Shown here piece by piece: positions 9,189 to 18,245 of a DNA stretch of 35,302 nucleotides; the stretch's first letter is position 1; every line of letters starts with the position of its first letter. Origin of the DNA: Methylophilaceae bacterium (GTDB taxonomy: Bacteria; Pseudomonadota; Gammaproteobacteria; Burkholderiales; Methylophilaceae); assembly GCA_025362115.1 (NCBI GenBank), contig JANYIK010000114.1:1-35302 (forward strand). The letters run 5' to 3'. Both the position numbers and the translations under genes were made by a program. The notes under the pieces are model-generated. The model searched no databases and was not told the DNA's origin. It saw only the letters and a list, made by a program, of their open reading frames with translations.

Positions 9189-9875
9189 TCAGAGTTTGCT
9201 CAATACGCCACTAGTGCGGCGCAGAGTGGCCGCAGCAAGATCAAACCGTGTTTTTAATGGCCATAATGCAGCTAAGTCAGCAGGATGACGCAATAAGTTC
9301 GCCGCAAGGCGCAAACCATATATTTCACCCAGCGGATTCAGTGCGCCGTCCAAGCTCGCAGGAAGGCTATCATGGCAGGTATCTGCAACCGCTCTCAGCA
9401 CCAGCCCGGGGACGCTGTGACGCTGTGCAACGCGCAATACTGCGGCACTTTCCATATCTACTGCCACCGCACCGCTGGTTTCTGCCAAGCGCCGCTTCTC
9501 TGTCGTGCTATTTACCGCAACCCTTGATTCGACAATAGGTCGCGCATCCGCTGGCATCTGTAGTGCTTGCAATAGTTTGTTGCGCCACAATTCGTCAACC
9601 GCAAGCTCCACGCCGTCGGCACCCTTTACCTGTGTCGGAACTAATAGTGAACCAGCCTCTACGTCGTCCACCAAACCACCGGCGCAGCCCCAGCTTACCA
9701 ACACGTTTACGCCGAGTTTAACCAGCGCTTCGGCGGCAAGTTCGGCACGTGCTGCGCCCATGCCACCTACACACGCAGCCACGCCATCAGCACTCACCAC
9801 CTTGCCCATCACTACATGCTTCAAGCCCAGTATGTGCGCCTCGCGCTTGAGCGCGACGACTATGCCGATGGGCAT
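9189..9875 (-). CDS. hpnG: Hopanoid-associated phosphorylase
   Basis: Nucleoside phosphorylase-like (VSWGCAGGL, AVDMESAAVLRVA); overlaps shc by 16 bp. Confidence 0.85.
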   Translation of the reverse strand: MPIGIVVALKREAHILGLKHVVMGKVVSADGVAACVGGMGAARAELAAEALVKLGVNVLVSWGCAGGLVDDVEAGSLLVPTQVKGADGVELAVDELWRNKLLQALQMPADARPIVESRVAVNSTTEKRRLAETSGAVAVDMESAAVLRVAQRHSVPGLVLRAVADTCHDSLPASLDGALNPLGEIYGLRLAANLLRHPADLAALWPLKTRFDLAAATLRRTSGVLSKL

Positions 9876-11821
9876 GAGTTTGTTGCCAGGTCAGCCGCCA
9901 GATAGCGCGCCAGCGCCCACAACGGGAAATATTTATCGTAACCGTGGTACTTCAGGTAAAACACTTTGGGGAAACCCGGCGCGGTGAAGTAGTTGTCATA
10001 CCACACGCCATCTGCGGCTTGCGCGCGCGTCAGAAAGGCGATGCCGCGTTCAACTTCCGGCGAACGGCCTTCCGCTGCCAGCAAGCCCAGCAGAGCCCAA
10101 GCGGTTTGGAATGCGGTGCTGGCTAGTGCTGTGCCGTGCAATGAGCGGTCTGCATAGCTGTCTTGGGTTTCGCCCCAGCCACCGTCAGCGCGCTGTTTGC
10201 TTTTCAGCCAGACTATCGCTTTTTGTACGCGTGGCTGATTCATCGCCACGCCCGCTGCTTGCAGCGCTATCAGCACCGACCATGCGCCGTAAATATAATT
10301 GCTACCCCAGCGCCCGAACCAACTGCCGTCGGATTCCTGCTCGCGCCAGATATAGTCCAAACAGCGATCAACCGCTGGTTGATAGCGTGCATCACGCTTT
10401 GCCAGCGGCGCCAACAGCATCAGACAACGCGCACTCACGTCCACCGTTGGTGGATCCAGCAGTGCGCCGTGGTCGGCGAAGGGAATAGAGTTGAGGTAAT
10501 AATGCGTGTTATCTACGTCGAAAGCGGCAAATCCGCCGCCAGCCGATTGCATGCCGTTCACCCAATCAGCGGCACGACGCACGTTGTCTGCAAACTCAGG
10601 CGCTTGTGACTGCATCATGGCGTAGGCAATAACCGCCGTGTCGTCCACGTCGGGATAATAGCTATTGTTGAATTGAAACGCCCAGCCGCCGCCCGCGATG
10701 TCTGGCGCACTGTCGCGCCAATCGCCAGCCTCGTCTGTGGTCAATTGTTTGCTGGCGCACCAGCGCAAAGCATTTTCAACCGCTTTGCTGATCGTGGCAT
10801 CGTGGCTGGTTCGCAGCACTTCTTGCAAACTCAGCGTGGCTAGGCCGGTGTCCCATATTGGCGAGGCACAAGGCTGACAATAAGCGTAATCGTCATGCTC
10901 CACCACCAGCAAGTCAATGGCGCGGCGTGCTGTGACAACTCGAGGATCACTTGGCGGAATACCCAAAGCCAGCATCGCTTCATAGGCATTAACCATCGCC
11001 GGAAAAATCGCCCCCAAGCCATCTTCGCCATTGAGCCTGGCCTCGAACCATTCCAGCGCAAGGCGCGTGGCGCGGCGGCGCATGGCTTTGGGAATCAGCG
11101 GTTCGATGAAGGTGCGGCCTATTTTGTCTAGCAACAGAAAGAATTTACCCGTGCGGGTTTGGATGGAGTCGAAGTAGCTAGTTTCTTGTTCCGGATCAAC
11201 GTGGAACAACTCAGCAACGCCAATCTTTTTGGGATTTTTAGCTTTGACTTTAAGCGTAGTCAGCACGAACAGCGGCACCATCACCGTGCGCGACCAGTAA
11301 GACACTTTACTCAAGTGGAAGAAAAACCATTTTGGCAGCAGCATGATTTCGACCGGAATATACGGCACTCCGCGCCACGGTAGCTGCTCGAACATGGCCA
11401 ATGCGATACGAGTGAACACATTGGCATGTGCCGCACCACCGTGCACTAACACATATCTACGCGCCTGTTCCATGTGGGCTGAATCAATATCGTCACCCGC
11501 CAACTTAAGTGCATAATAGGTCTTGATGGTGCAACTGAGATCACCCTCGCCGCCTGTGTACAGAGGCCACGAACCATCGGTGTTTTGCCGTGCCCGCAGA
11601 TAGCACCCAATCTTGGTTTCCAGCGCAGTGTCAATGTCATCCACATAGTGGCGCATCATGATGTATTCAGATGGAATCGTGCAGTCGGCCTCCAGCTCGT
11701 ACACCCAATAACCATTGGCGTGCTGATGGCTCAGAATGTTACGTACCGCAGCATCCAATGCGGCTTTGCTGGTGGCTTCAAGAGTGTCGGTGGAAAATTC
11801 AGTCAATTTATTCATAGTCAA
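9860..11821 (-). CDS. shc: Squalene-hopene cyclase
   Basis: 653 aa; catalytic DVDDTAV motif; multiple QW repeats (e.g. QESDGSWFGRWGSNYIYG, QRADGGWGET, QAADGVWYDNYFTAPGFPKVFYLKYHGY). Confidence 0.97.
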   Translation of the reverse strand: MTMNKLTEFSTDTLEATSKAALDAAVRNILSHQHANGYWVYELEADCTIPSEYIMMRHYVDDIDTALETKIGCYLRARQNTDGSWPLYTGGEGDLSCTIKTYYALKLAGDDIDSAHMEQARRYVLVHGGAAHANVFTRIALAMFEQLPWRGVPYIPVEIMLLPKWFFFHLSKVSYWSRTVMVPLFVLTTLKVKAKNPKKIGVAELFHVDPEQETSYFDSIQTRTGKFFLLLDKIGRTFIEPLIPKAMRRRATRLALEWFEARLNGEDGLGAIFPAMVNAYEAMLALGIPPSDPRVVTARRAIDLLVVEHDDYAYCQPCASPIWDTGLATLSLQEVLRTSHDATISKAVENALRWCASKQLTTDEAGDWRDSAPDIAGGGWAFQFNNSYYPDVDDTAVIAYAMMQSQAPEFADNVRRAADWVNGMQSAGGGFAAFDVDNTHYYLNSIPFADHGALLDPPTVDVSARCLMLLAPLAKRDARYQPAVDRCLDYIWREQESDGSWFGRWGSNYIYGAWSVLIALQAAGVAMNQPRVQKAIVWLKSKQRADGGWGETQDSYADRSLHGTALASTAFQTAWALLGLLAAEGRSPEVERGIAFLTRAQAADGVWYDNYFTAPGFPKVFYLKYHGYDKYFPLWALARYLAADLATNSCPSA

Positions 11822-12888
11822 TGCGCTAAAGCTAAAACGCTGGCGGCGACCGGGGCGGGGTGGGAAGTCGGCAAGCCTTGCGACATAGCCGCGAACACCA
11901 AGCGCAGCGCAAGGTCGGAACGGTGTGTGATACGGCTTAAACCAATAGTGGTATGCACCTCGCGACGTGTGATTTTAACTTCCGTAGCAGAAGAAAAATG
12001 CCGATGACGATTGATGCGACGCAATGTCAGCACCGCCATGCCTATCGCCCACAGACAAAAATCGCGTACGCCGACGTGACGTTTCGGAATGCGCAAAGTG
12101 TATTCCAAGGCATTGCGCAAATGGCCGTGAGCGGTGGCTATCAATTCCTCCATTGCTGCGGCGTAGGCGACATCGGTATTGGGGGAAAGCTGCGTCAAAT
12201 CGTATCCCACAGTAGAAAACACCGAGCGTGGCAACCAGATTACACCGCGTGAGCGGTCATCCCACATGTCTTTGAGGATGTTGGTCATCTGCAAGCCTTG
12301 ACCAAAAGAAACGCTGAGTGGCAATAGTTGATCGCGTTGCCGCAAGATTTCCGGGTCGAACTCACAAAACAAATCGGTGAGCATTTCACCCACCACACCC
12401 GCCACATAGTAGCAATAGCGCGACATATCTTCCATGTCATCAAGGCCACGTGACAAATCACGTCCTTGATAAACCCCCATGCCGTGCGACATGATACGGA
12501 TACAGCGTTCCAGAGCATGGCGCTCAGCCGCGCTGAAGCCATGCGTAATCGCCACCACACGAGAGGTAGCGGCGATTAATTCATGTTCGGCGGGCAGGGT
12601 GGCTTGAGACAGGCGTGGCGCAAGCTGCGTGGTGAAATCTGCGGCAGAGGCTTGATTTGCAACCACTTGTGAGAACAAATCGCAGAACTGGTTTTTCTCC
12701 TCACGAGTCAGTTCCACTTCGTCCTCCACCGTATCCACAATGCGACACAGCAGATAGGCGTTAGCCACCGCCCGCGATAGCGGCAAAGGCAAACGAGGGA
12801 TGGTGAGCGCAAACGTCCGCGAAACGCCCAGCAAAAAGTGAGCTTGCAGCGCATCGTCGTCAAGTTGTGTGAAAGTGGCTTCAGCCAT
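11818..12888 (-). CDS. Squalene synthase-like (farnesyl-diphosphate farnesyltransferase type) trans-isoprenyl synthase
   Basis: DTVEDE and DMWDD Asp-rich motifs, SRTFALTIPRLPLPLSRAVANAYLLCRIVDTVEDE, QMTNILKDMWDDRSRGVIWLPRSVF; ATGA-overlaps shc. Confidence 0.85.
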   Translation of the reverse strand: MAEATFTQLDDDALQAHFLLGVSRTFALTIPRLPLPLSRAVANAYLLCRIVDTVEDEVELTREEKNQFCDLFSQVVANQASAADFTTQLAPRLSQATLPAEHELIAATSRVVAITHGFSAAERHALERCIRIMSHGMGVYQGRDLSRGLDDMEDMSRYCYYVAGVVGEMLTDLFCEFDPEILRQRDQLLPLSVSFGQGLQMTNILKDMWDDRSRGVIWLPRSVFSTVGYDLTQLSPNTDVAYAAAMEELIATAHGHLRNALEYTLRIPKRHVGVRDFCLWAIGMAVLTLRRINRHRHFSSATEVKITRREVHTTIGLSRITHRSDLALRLVFAAMSQGLPTSHPAPVAASVLALAH

Positions 12889-12955
12889 GTCGGCGATGAT
12901 TTAATTTGTAAACCTAAGTCGCGTCATATTACCGTAATTTTAATGCCAAAGAAAC

Positions 12956-12995
12956 CCGTGGCTAGCATGAATGAAGCGGCATTACAAAGCCACGG
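12956..12995. promoter_or_regulatory. Inverted repeat in the divergent sqs/hpnH promoter region
   Basis: Perfect 8-bp arms CCGTGGCT (12956-12963) / AGCCACGG (12988-12995), 24-nt spacer, inside the intergenic region. Confidence 0.35.
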
Positions 12996-13094
12996 CACAC
13001 CAATTTATGGCGGTTTAGTGTAAACTTATAAGACTAATTTGCGGTGCCTACTGTTGAGCGCCGCTGCCCTTTTTTAAAATTTCAGGAGCACTGC

Positions 13095-14198
13095 ATGAGT
13101 GTGCCGTTAAGACTACAAGCCGCAGTCGCCCGTTATCTCATCAAGCAAAAACTTGCGCGTCGTGAACGTTACCCATTGGTATTGATGCTTGAACCCTTGT
13201 TCAAATGCAATCTGGCCTGTGCCGGTTGCGGTAAGATTGACTATCCGGACGACATTCTGGATCAACGTATCAGCGTTGAGGACGCGCTAGGCGCCGCCGA
13301 TGAATGCGGCGCGCCTATTGTCTCTATTGCTGGCGGTGAGCCCTTGCTGCATAAGGAGTTACCTCAAATCGTCGCGGGCCTGATCGAGCGCAAAAAATAT
13401 ATCTATCTTTGCACCAATGCTTTATTGCTTAGTAAACGCATAGACGACTATCAACCATCGCCATACTTGTCGTTTTCCATACACTTGGACGGTATGAAAG
13501 ATCGGCACGACACCTCGGTGTGCCAGACCGGTGTATTTGAACGCGCGGTGGAAGCCGTCAAACTTGCACTAGGCAAGGGTTTCCGCGTCAGCGTCAACTG
13601 CACTTTGTTCCAGGGGGAGCCGCCGGAAGAAGTCGCCGAGTTTTTGGATTTCTGTACCGAACTAGGCGTGGAATCTATCACTCTTGCCTCAGGTTTCAGC
13701 TACGAACACGCGCCACGTCAGGACATCTTCATCCCCACCACTGACGGCAAACAGTTGTTCCGTTCCGTATTCGCTATCGGTAAACGCCTGAAAAAACGCT
13801 GGCCGCTCAATCATTCGCCTTTGTATATGGATTTTTTGGCGGGCAACCAAACCTTCCATTGCACCCCGTGGGGAAACCCGACGCGCAACGTGTTTGGCTG
13901 GCAAAAGCCCTGCTATTTGTTGGTTGACGAAGGCTACGCGCCCACATTCAAAAGTCTGATGGAAGATACGCCTTGGGAAAAATATGGCACTGCTAACAAC
14001 CCCAAATGCGCCAACTGCACCGCACACTGCGGCTATGAACCCACAGCCGTCAACGAAGCCCTCCGCCGTCCGTGGAAAGCGCTGTCCGTAGGCTTGTTTG
14101 GTCCACGCACCAGCGGTGCACTGGCACCAGCGGTTGCTCGCAATTACACCCTTCCTGAGCCTAAACGACCCGTAATTCGGGTGGAGTCTGTTTGTTAA
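13095..14198 (+). CDS. hpnH: Adenosyl-hopene transferase, radical SAM
   Basis: FKCNLACAGCGKIDYP radical-SAM Cys motif (CxxxCxxC); internal ATG at 13095 preceded by CAGGAG is preferred over the 13044 start. Confidence 0.93.
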   Translation: MSVPLRLQAAVARYLIKQKLARRERYPLVLMLEPLFKCNLACAGCGKIDYPDDILDQRISVEDALGAADECGAPIVSIAGGEPLLHKELPQIVAGLIERKKYIYLCTNALLLSKRIDDYQPSPYLSFSIHLDGMKDRHDTSVCQTGVFERAVEAVKLALGKGFRVSVNCTLFQGEPPEEVAEFLDFCTELGVESITLASGFSYEHAPRQDIFIPTTDGKQLFRSVFAIGKRLKKRWPLNHSPLYMDFLAGNQTFHCTPWGNPTRNVFGWQKPCYLLVDEGYAPTFKSLMEDTPWEKYGTANNPKCANCTAHCGYEPTAVNEALRRPWKALSVGLFGPRTSGALAPAVARNYTLPEPKRPVIRVESVC

Positions 14199-14230
14199 CT
14201 CTGTAAATTATACGTAATTAGGATTAGGTT

Positions 14231-14623
14231 TTACAGGTAGGACTTCCACTCTTCGGCAAAAGAGCAGTTGGGTGGAGCCGCGCGAAATAGAGGTGCGATC
14301 TGCGAGTCACTGAGTCCGGCGGGAGTAACGCCTATCCTTGTGATATGGAACTGCCGTTCAGGGCGCGAGGCAGCAAAAGCAATGAATTTATCAACGGCAG
14401 GCTTGATTGCCTCCAGCGCCAGAGGTTCCATGTTGAAGCCTTTTACTGGAATGCCGTAACTGGTTCCTATGAAACCTTCGGCTATTCCCTGTCTCGCACC
14501 AAACTTGGTTGCGGCAATCAGCGCCCAGCCTACATCGTGTACGCCCTTTTTATTGCTACCATACACCAGCGCACTTTTCCCATCTGGCATCGCCATGTCT
14601 TTATGGAAGCTGAATTTTGACAT
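14231..14623 (-). CDS. Small protein resembling the A1S_2505 phage non-structural family
   Basis: Pattern VYGSNKKGVHDVGWALIAATKFGARQGIAEGFIGTSYGIPVK...LEAIKPAVDKFIAFAASRPERQFHITRIG...IAPLFRAAP matches this family from memory. Confidence 0.65.
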   Translation of the reverse strand: MSKFSFHKDMAMPDGKSALVYGSNKKGVHDVGWALIAATKFGARQGIAEGFIGTSYGIPVKGFNMEPLALEAIKPAVDKFIAFAASRPERQFHITRIGVTPAGLSDSQIAPLFRAAPPNCSFAEEWKSYL

Positions 14624-14741
14624 AACTGAATTCTCTTAATTTTCTTGGTTGATTCAATGTGCTACCTATCGGGTCACAATGATTATTCTTTAAATGGATA
14701 CATTATTCCCCATTGCTTGCTGACGTTCAACTTGATTCTGG

Positions 14742-15785
14742 TTAATTGGCTGCTATACCCAACAAAATCTTGCGTATGGGCGCCGGTAATGCGGCATCTA
14801 TTGCATCTTCTTTATCCAGCCATACCAAGCCGCTTTGACGTACTTCTGGCCGCATTTTCAACATTTTTAGTGGTTGTGGGGTGATGCGCAGGCGGAAGTG
14901 GGTGAAGGTGTGGGTGACTATGGGTAGGGTAGGCAACAACTTTGTTTCTAACCCTAAACGCTGACGTGCAACGAGTTGTACGTCTTCACCCATCGCCACT
15001 TCCGGCAAGCTCCACAATCCACCCCAGATGCCACTAGGTGGGCGTTTTTCCAGCAAGATTTCGTTGGCAGCGAGCAATATCAACATCACTATTTCACGCT
15101 CAGGAATAATCTTACGTTGCTTGGGCGTGGGCAATTGGGTGATGCGACTCTTTTTCCTCGCAACGCAGTTTTCACGCACTGGACACTTATCGCATTGTGG
15201 TTTGCTTCTGGTACATAGGGTTGCGCCTAAGTCCATCAGGCCTTGAGTGTAGCATTGGATGTCAGCTTTGGGTAACAGACTTTCCGCCAATTTCCACAGG
15301 CGTTTCTCAACCGCTGGCTGGCTAGGCCAGCCTTCTATACCAAAACAACGTGTAAGCACGCGCTTGACGTTGCCATCCAGTATGGTTTGAGTTTGACCAT
15401 AGGCAAATACGGTAATGGCGGAGGCGGTTGAACGGCCTATGCCAGGAAGGGCGTTGATTTTCTCATGGGTTTGAGGAAACTCGCCTTGGTATTGCTGCAT
15501 GATAGCAAGAGCTGCGGTATGCAGATTGCGCGCTCTGGAGTAGTAGCCTAAGCCACTCCAGTGGCGCAATACTTCATCCTCATCGGCTTGGGCTAAACTG
15601 GCAACATCTGGAAAACGCGACATAAATCGCTGATAATAGGGGATGACCGCAACGACTTGGGTTTGTTGCAGCATAATCTCTGACACCCAGATAGCGTAAG
15701 GATCTTGAGTATTTTGCCAAGGTAAGCTGTGGCGACCATGCAGCTGCTGCCATTGGATGAGTCGCTGAGAAAACTCTGCCATCAA
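14742..15785 (-). CDS. mutY: A/G-specific adenine glycosylase
   Basis: SEIMLQQTQV, LPGIGRSTASAI, DGNVKRVLTR, LMDLGATLCTRSKPQCDKCPVRENC; C-terminal NUDIX-like domain. Confidence 0.96.
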   Translation of the reverse strand: MMAEFSQRLIQWQQLHGRHSLPWQNTQDPYAIWVSEIMLQQTQVVAVIPYYQRFMSRFPDVASLAQADEDEVLRHWSGLGYYSRARNLHTAALAIMQQYQGEFPQTHEKINALPGIGRSTASAITVFAYGQTQTILDGNVKRVLTRCFGIEGWPSQPAVEKRLWKLAESLLPKADIQCYTQGLMDLGATLCTRSKPQCDKCPVRENCVARKKSRITQLPTPKQRKIIPEREIVMLILLAANEILLEKRPPSGIWGGLWSLPEVAMGEDVQLVARQRLGLETKLLPTLPIVTHTFTHFRLRITPQPLKMLKMRPEVRQSGLVWLDKEDAIDAALPAPIRKILLGIAAN

Positions 15786-17506
15786 GCGTTAAGTTTTGCC
15801 AATAGCAACTCAGTTTTTTCCGGCTCGTTACTGGCCAAAATCTTGCGTACCAAATTTTCTATCTTAGGCAACTCAGTATTCAACACCTGCCGTTTCACCG
15901 CCAGTATGTGCGCCGGATGCATGGAAAACTGGCGCAAACCGAAACCCAGCAGCATTCTCGTTAGTCTCACATCCCCCGCCATTTCGCCGCATACGGAAAT
16001 CTCTTTTTTCGCTTTATTGGCGGCGCGGATGGTCATTTCCACCAATTGCAACACCGCCGGATGCAGTGGGTTGTAGAGGTGTGCAACTTCGCCGTCGGTG
16101 CGATCAATCGCCAGCGTGTACTGGATGAGGTCGTTGGTGCCTATGGATAAAAAGTCCAGGTGTCGCGCGAAGAGATTGGCACCCAAAGCGGCAGCGGGGA
16201 TTTCTATCATGCCTCCCACCGGAACCTTCGCATCAAACCCAATGTTGTCGTCTTTCAGGCTTTGTTTGGCACGCTCTATGGCTTGCAGCGCTTGCTTCAA
16301 CTCGACTAGATTGCACAGCATGGGGATGAGAATTTTCACCTTGCCGTAGTTGGAAGCACGCAAAATAGCACGTAGGTGAGCGTGAAACATCTGCGGCTCA
16401 GCCAAGCACAAACGTATCGCCCGCAAGCCCAGCGCTGGATTGGTGACGGTACGCTCGCTGTCTGGATTTACCTGCTTATCTGCCCCTATGTCTAGGGTGC
16501 GGATGGTGACAGGCAACCCTTTCATGGCATGTGCTACTTTGCGATAGGCTTCAAACTGCTCGTCTTCATCCGGCCAATCGCGGCGGTTCATGAACAGGAA
16601 TTCGGTACGATACAGTCCAATACCTGTTGCTCCAGCTGCCTTGGTTTGCACAATGTCTTGGGGAATTTCGATGTTGGCGTGCAGTTCAATTGCAGTACCA
16701 TCCAGCGTCACAGCGGCGGTTTGCTTGATACGCTTGAGTTTTTGCTGATCAATTTCCCATTGTTCTTGGCGTAATTTGTACTCTGCGAGCGTATCTTTAT
16801 CCGGCCCAACTATTACCACGCCCTGCTGACCATCTACGATGATCATTTCACCATCTTGAATGAGGTTACGTGCATGGCTCAACGCCACAATAGACGGGAT
16901 GTTCAGGCTACGCGCCAGAATCGCGGTGTGGGAGGTCGCACCACCGACATCCGTAATGAATGCGGCGAATTGATGCTGTTTAAACTGGATCGCATCGGCG
17001 GGCGATAAATCGTGCGCTACCAGTATCATGCCGCTTTCTTGCTCGGCCAACGCCGCTTGGTTGGGGTGACCCAGCAGCGCCTTGATTACGCGCTCCACCA
17101 CCTGCACTACGTCAAACTTGCGCTCGCGCAAATATACGTCTTCAATCGCCTCAAACTGCTCAACCAATGTTTCCATTTGCTGCTTCAACGCCCATTCCGC
17201 GTTACAACGCTCTTCGCGCATAATCGTTTTGGGCATTTGCGATAGCGAACTATCCGACAAAATCATCAAATGCGTATCTACAAACGCGCCCATTTCCGCT
17301 GGCGCGTTGTTGGGTAAACTTTGCCGAATGCTGCTTAGCTCTTCGCGTACCGTGGTCACCGCCTGCTCAAAACGATGCACCTCGAAATCCAGCTGTTCGG
17401 GACGCACATCATAGTGCGCTACTTCCAACAGTGCGTGCGAGACCAGATGGGCACGGCCTATGGCGATGCCTGCGGAAACACCTACGCCGTGCATGGTAAA
17501 ACTCAT
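15782..17506 (-). CDS. ptsI: Phosphoenolpyruvate-protein phosphotransferase (PTS enzyme I)
   Basis: GGATSHTAILAR active-site His, GIGLYRTEFLFMNR, SIGTNDLIQYTLAIDR; 574 aa without a GAF domain. Confidence 0.96.
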   Translation of the reverse strand: MSFTMHGVGVSAGIAIGRAHLVSHALLEVAHYDVRPEQLDFEVHRFEQAVTTVREELSSIRQSLPNNAPAEMGAFVDTHLMILSDSSLSQMPKTIMREERCNAEWALKQQMETLVEQFEAIEDVYLRERKFDVVQVVERVIKALLGHPNQAALAEQESGMILVAHDLSPADAIQFKQHQFAAFITDVGGATSHTAILARSLNIPSIVALSHARNLIQDGEMIIVDGQQGVVIVGPDKDTLAEYKLRQEQWEIDQQKLKRIKQTAAVTLDGTAIELHANIEIPQDIVQTKAAGATGIGLYRTEFLFMNRRDWPDEDEQFEAYRKVAHAMKGLPVTIRTLDIGADKQVNPDSERTVTNPALGLRAIRLCLAEPQMFHAHLRAILRASNYGKVKILIPMLCNLVELKQALQAIERAKQSLKDDNIGFDAKVPVGGMIEIPAAALGANLFARHLDFLSIGTNDLIQYTLAIDRTDGEVAHLYNPLHPAVLQLVEMTIRAANKAKKEISVCGEMAGDVRLTRMLLGFGLRQFSMHPAHILAVKRQVLNTELPKIENLVRKILASNEPEKTELLLAKLNA

Positions 17507-17538
17507 AGAGTTTTACCTCTATCAAGAGCAAAGCTCAT
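17503..17538 (-). CDS. Putative 11-codon leader mini-ORF 2 (MSFALDRGKTL)
   Basis: ATG at 17538-17536, TGA at 17505-17503 overlapping the ptsI ATG; preceded by AGGTAAAAC; second copy of the 32-bp repeat. Confidence 0.4.
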   Translation of the reverse strand: MSFALDRGKTL

Positions 17539-17570
17539 GGGGTTTTACCTTTGTAATAAACGAAACTCAT
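17507..17570 (-). repeat. Tandem imperfect 32-bp repeat (two copies) in the ptsH-ptsI junction
   Basis: Minus strand: ATGAGTTTCGTTTATTACAAAGGTAAAACCCC then ATGAGCTTTGCTCTTGATAGAGGTAAAACTCT (22/32 identical), followed by ptsI ATGAGTTTTACC. Confidence 0.85.
17535..17570 (-). CDS. Putative 11-codon leader mini-ORF 1 (MSFVYYKGKTP)
   Basis: ATG at 17570-17568 overlapping the ptsH TGA (17569-17567); TGA at 17537-17535 overlapping the mini-ORF 2 ATG. Confidence 0.4.
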   Translation of the reverse strand: MSFVYYKGKTP

Positions 17571-17836
17571 TCACCTTCTCCAAAGCGATCATTTACCAGA
17601 TTCAGTAGCGCTGCCATCGCTGGCCCCTCATCCTGCCCCTCAACTTCAAAAGTTATCTTGCTACCCTTTCCTGCCGCTAGCATCATCACGCCCATAATGC
17701 TTTTTGCATTCACCCGTCTGGCATTGCGTTCTATCCAGATTTGGCTAGAAAACTGTGCGGCGACTTGGGTGAGTTTGGTTGAAGCGCGGGCGTGTAGTCC
17801 CAGTTTGTTGATAATTTCCACTTCTTGTTTAATCAT
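17567..17836 (-). CDS. ptsH: HPr phosphocarrier protein
   Basis: GLHARASTKLTQ active-site His region and KSIMGVMMLAA regulatory Ser region. Confidence 0.95.
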   Translation of the reverse strand: MIKQEVEIINKLGLHARASTKLTQVAAQFSSQIWIERNARRVNAKSIMGVMMLAAGKGSKITFEVEGQDEGPAMAALLNLVNDRFGEGE

Positions 17837-18239
17837 GTCCCGTGCACGCTTCCTCTGTAAAATGAATCACGCCTGCCACTCCGCCTGCTATGGCTTTCTC
17901 CACCACCACATCCAAGGCCAAATGCCGATAGCTCAAAGCACGGATGAGCATGGGTAGGCTCACCCCAGCCACGCCCTCTACCACTCCCGGCTGCATCAAG
18001 CGACACACGATATTGCAAGGTGTCGCGCCATAAATGTCCGATAACACCAGCACCCCAGCACCTCTATCCAACTCTTTTATCATAGCCTGAGCGCGGGGTA
18101 ACATCACCTCGGGGTCATCCTCCATACAGACGCCCAACTCTTCCAGCAAGGGAGGTTTGCTACCCAGCACATGGGTGACGCAATCTGCTAGGCTTTCGCC
18201 CAAACCACCGTGTGTAACTATCAGTATGCCTATCATCAA
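17829..18239 (-). CDS. PTS EIIA, mannose-type
   Basis: MIGILIVTHGGLGESL, VLVLSDIYGATPCNI, VAGVSLPMLIRAL; overlaps ptsH by 8 bp. Confidence 0.92.
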   Translation of the reverse strand: MMIGILIVTHGGLGESLADCVTHVLGSKPPLLEELGVCMEDDPEVMLPRAQAMIKELDRGAGVLVLSDIYGATPCNIVCRLMQPGVVEGVAGVSLPMLIRALSYRHLALDVVVEKAIAGGVAGVIHFTEEACTGHD

Positions 18240-18245
18240 ATATCC

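Noticed and set aside
12838-13023. 61-aa plus-strand ORF across the sqs/hpnH intergenic region
   Set aside because: Overlaps the sqs N-terminus antisense and the divergent promoter region; no family match
13044-13094. Upstream start for hpnH
   Set aside because: The ATG at 13095 has a good SD and matches the usual HpnH N-terminus (MSVPLRLQ)
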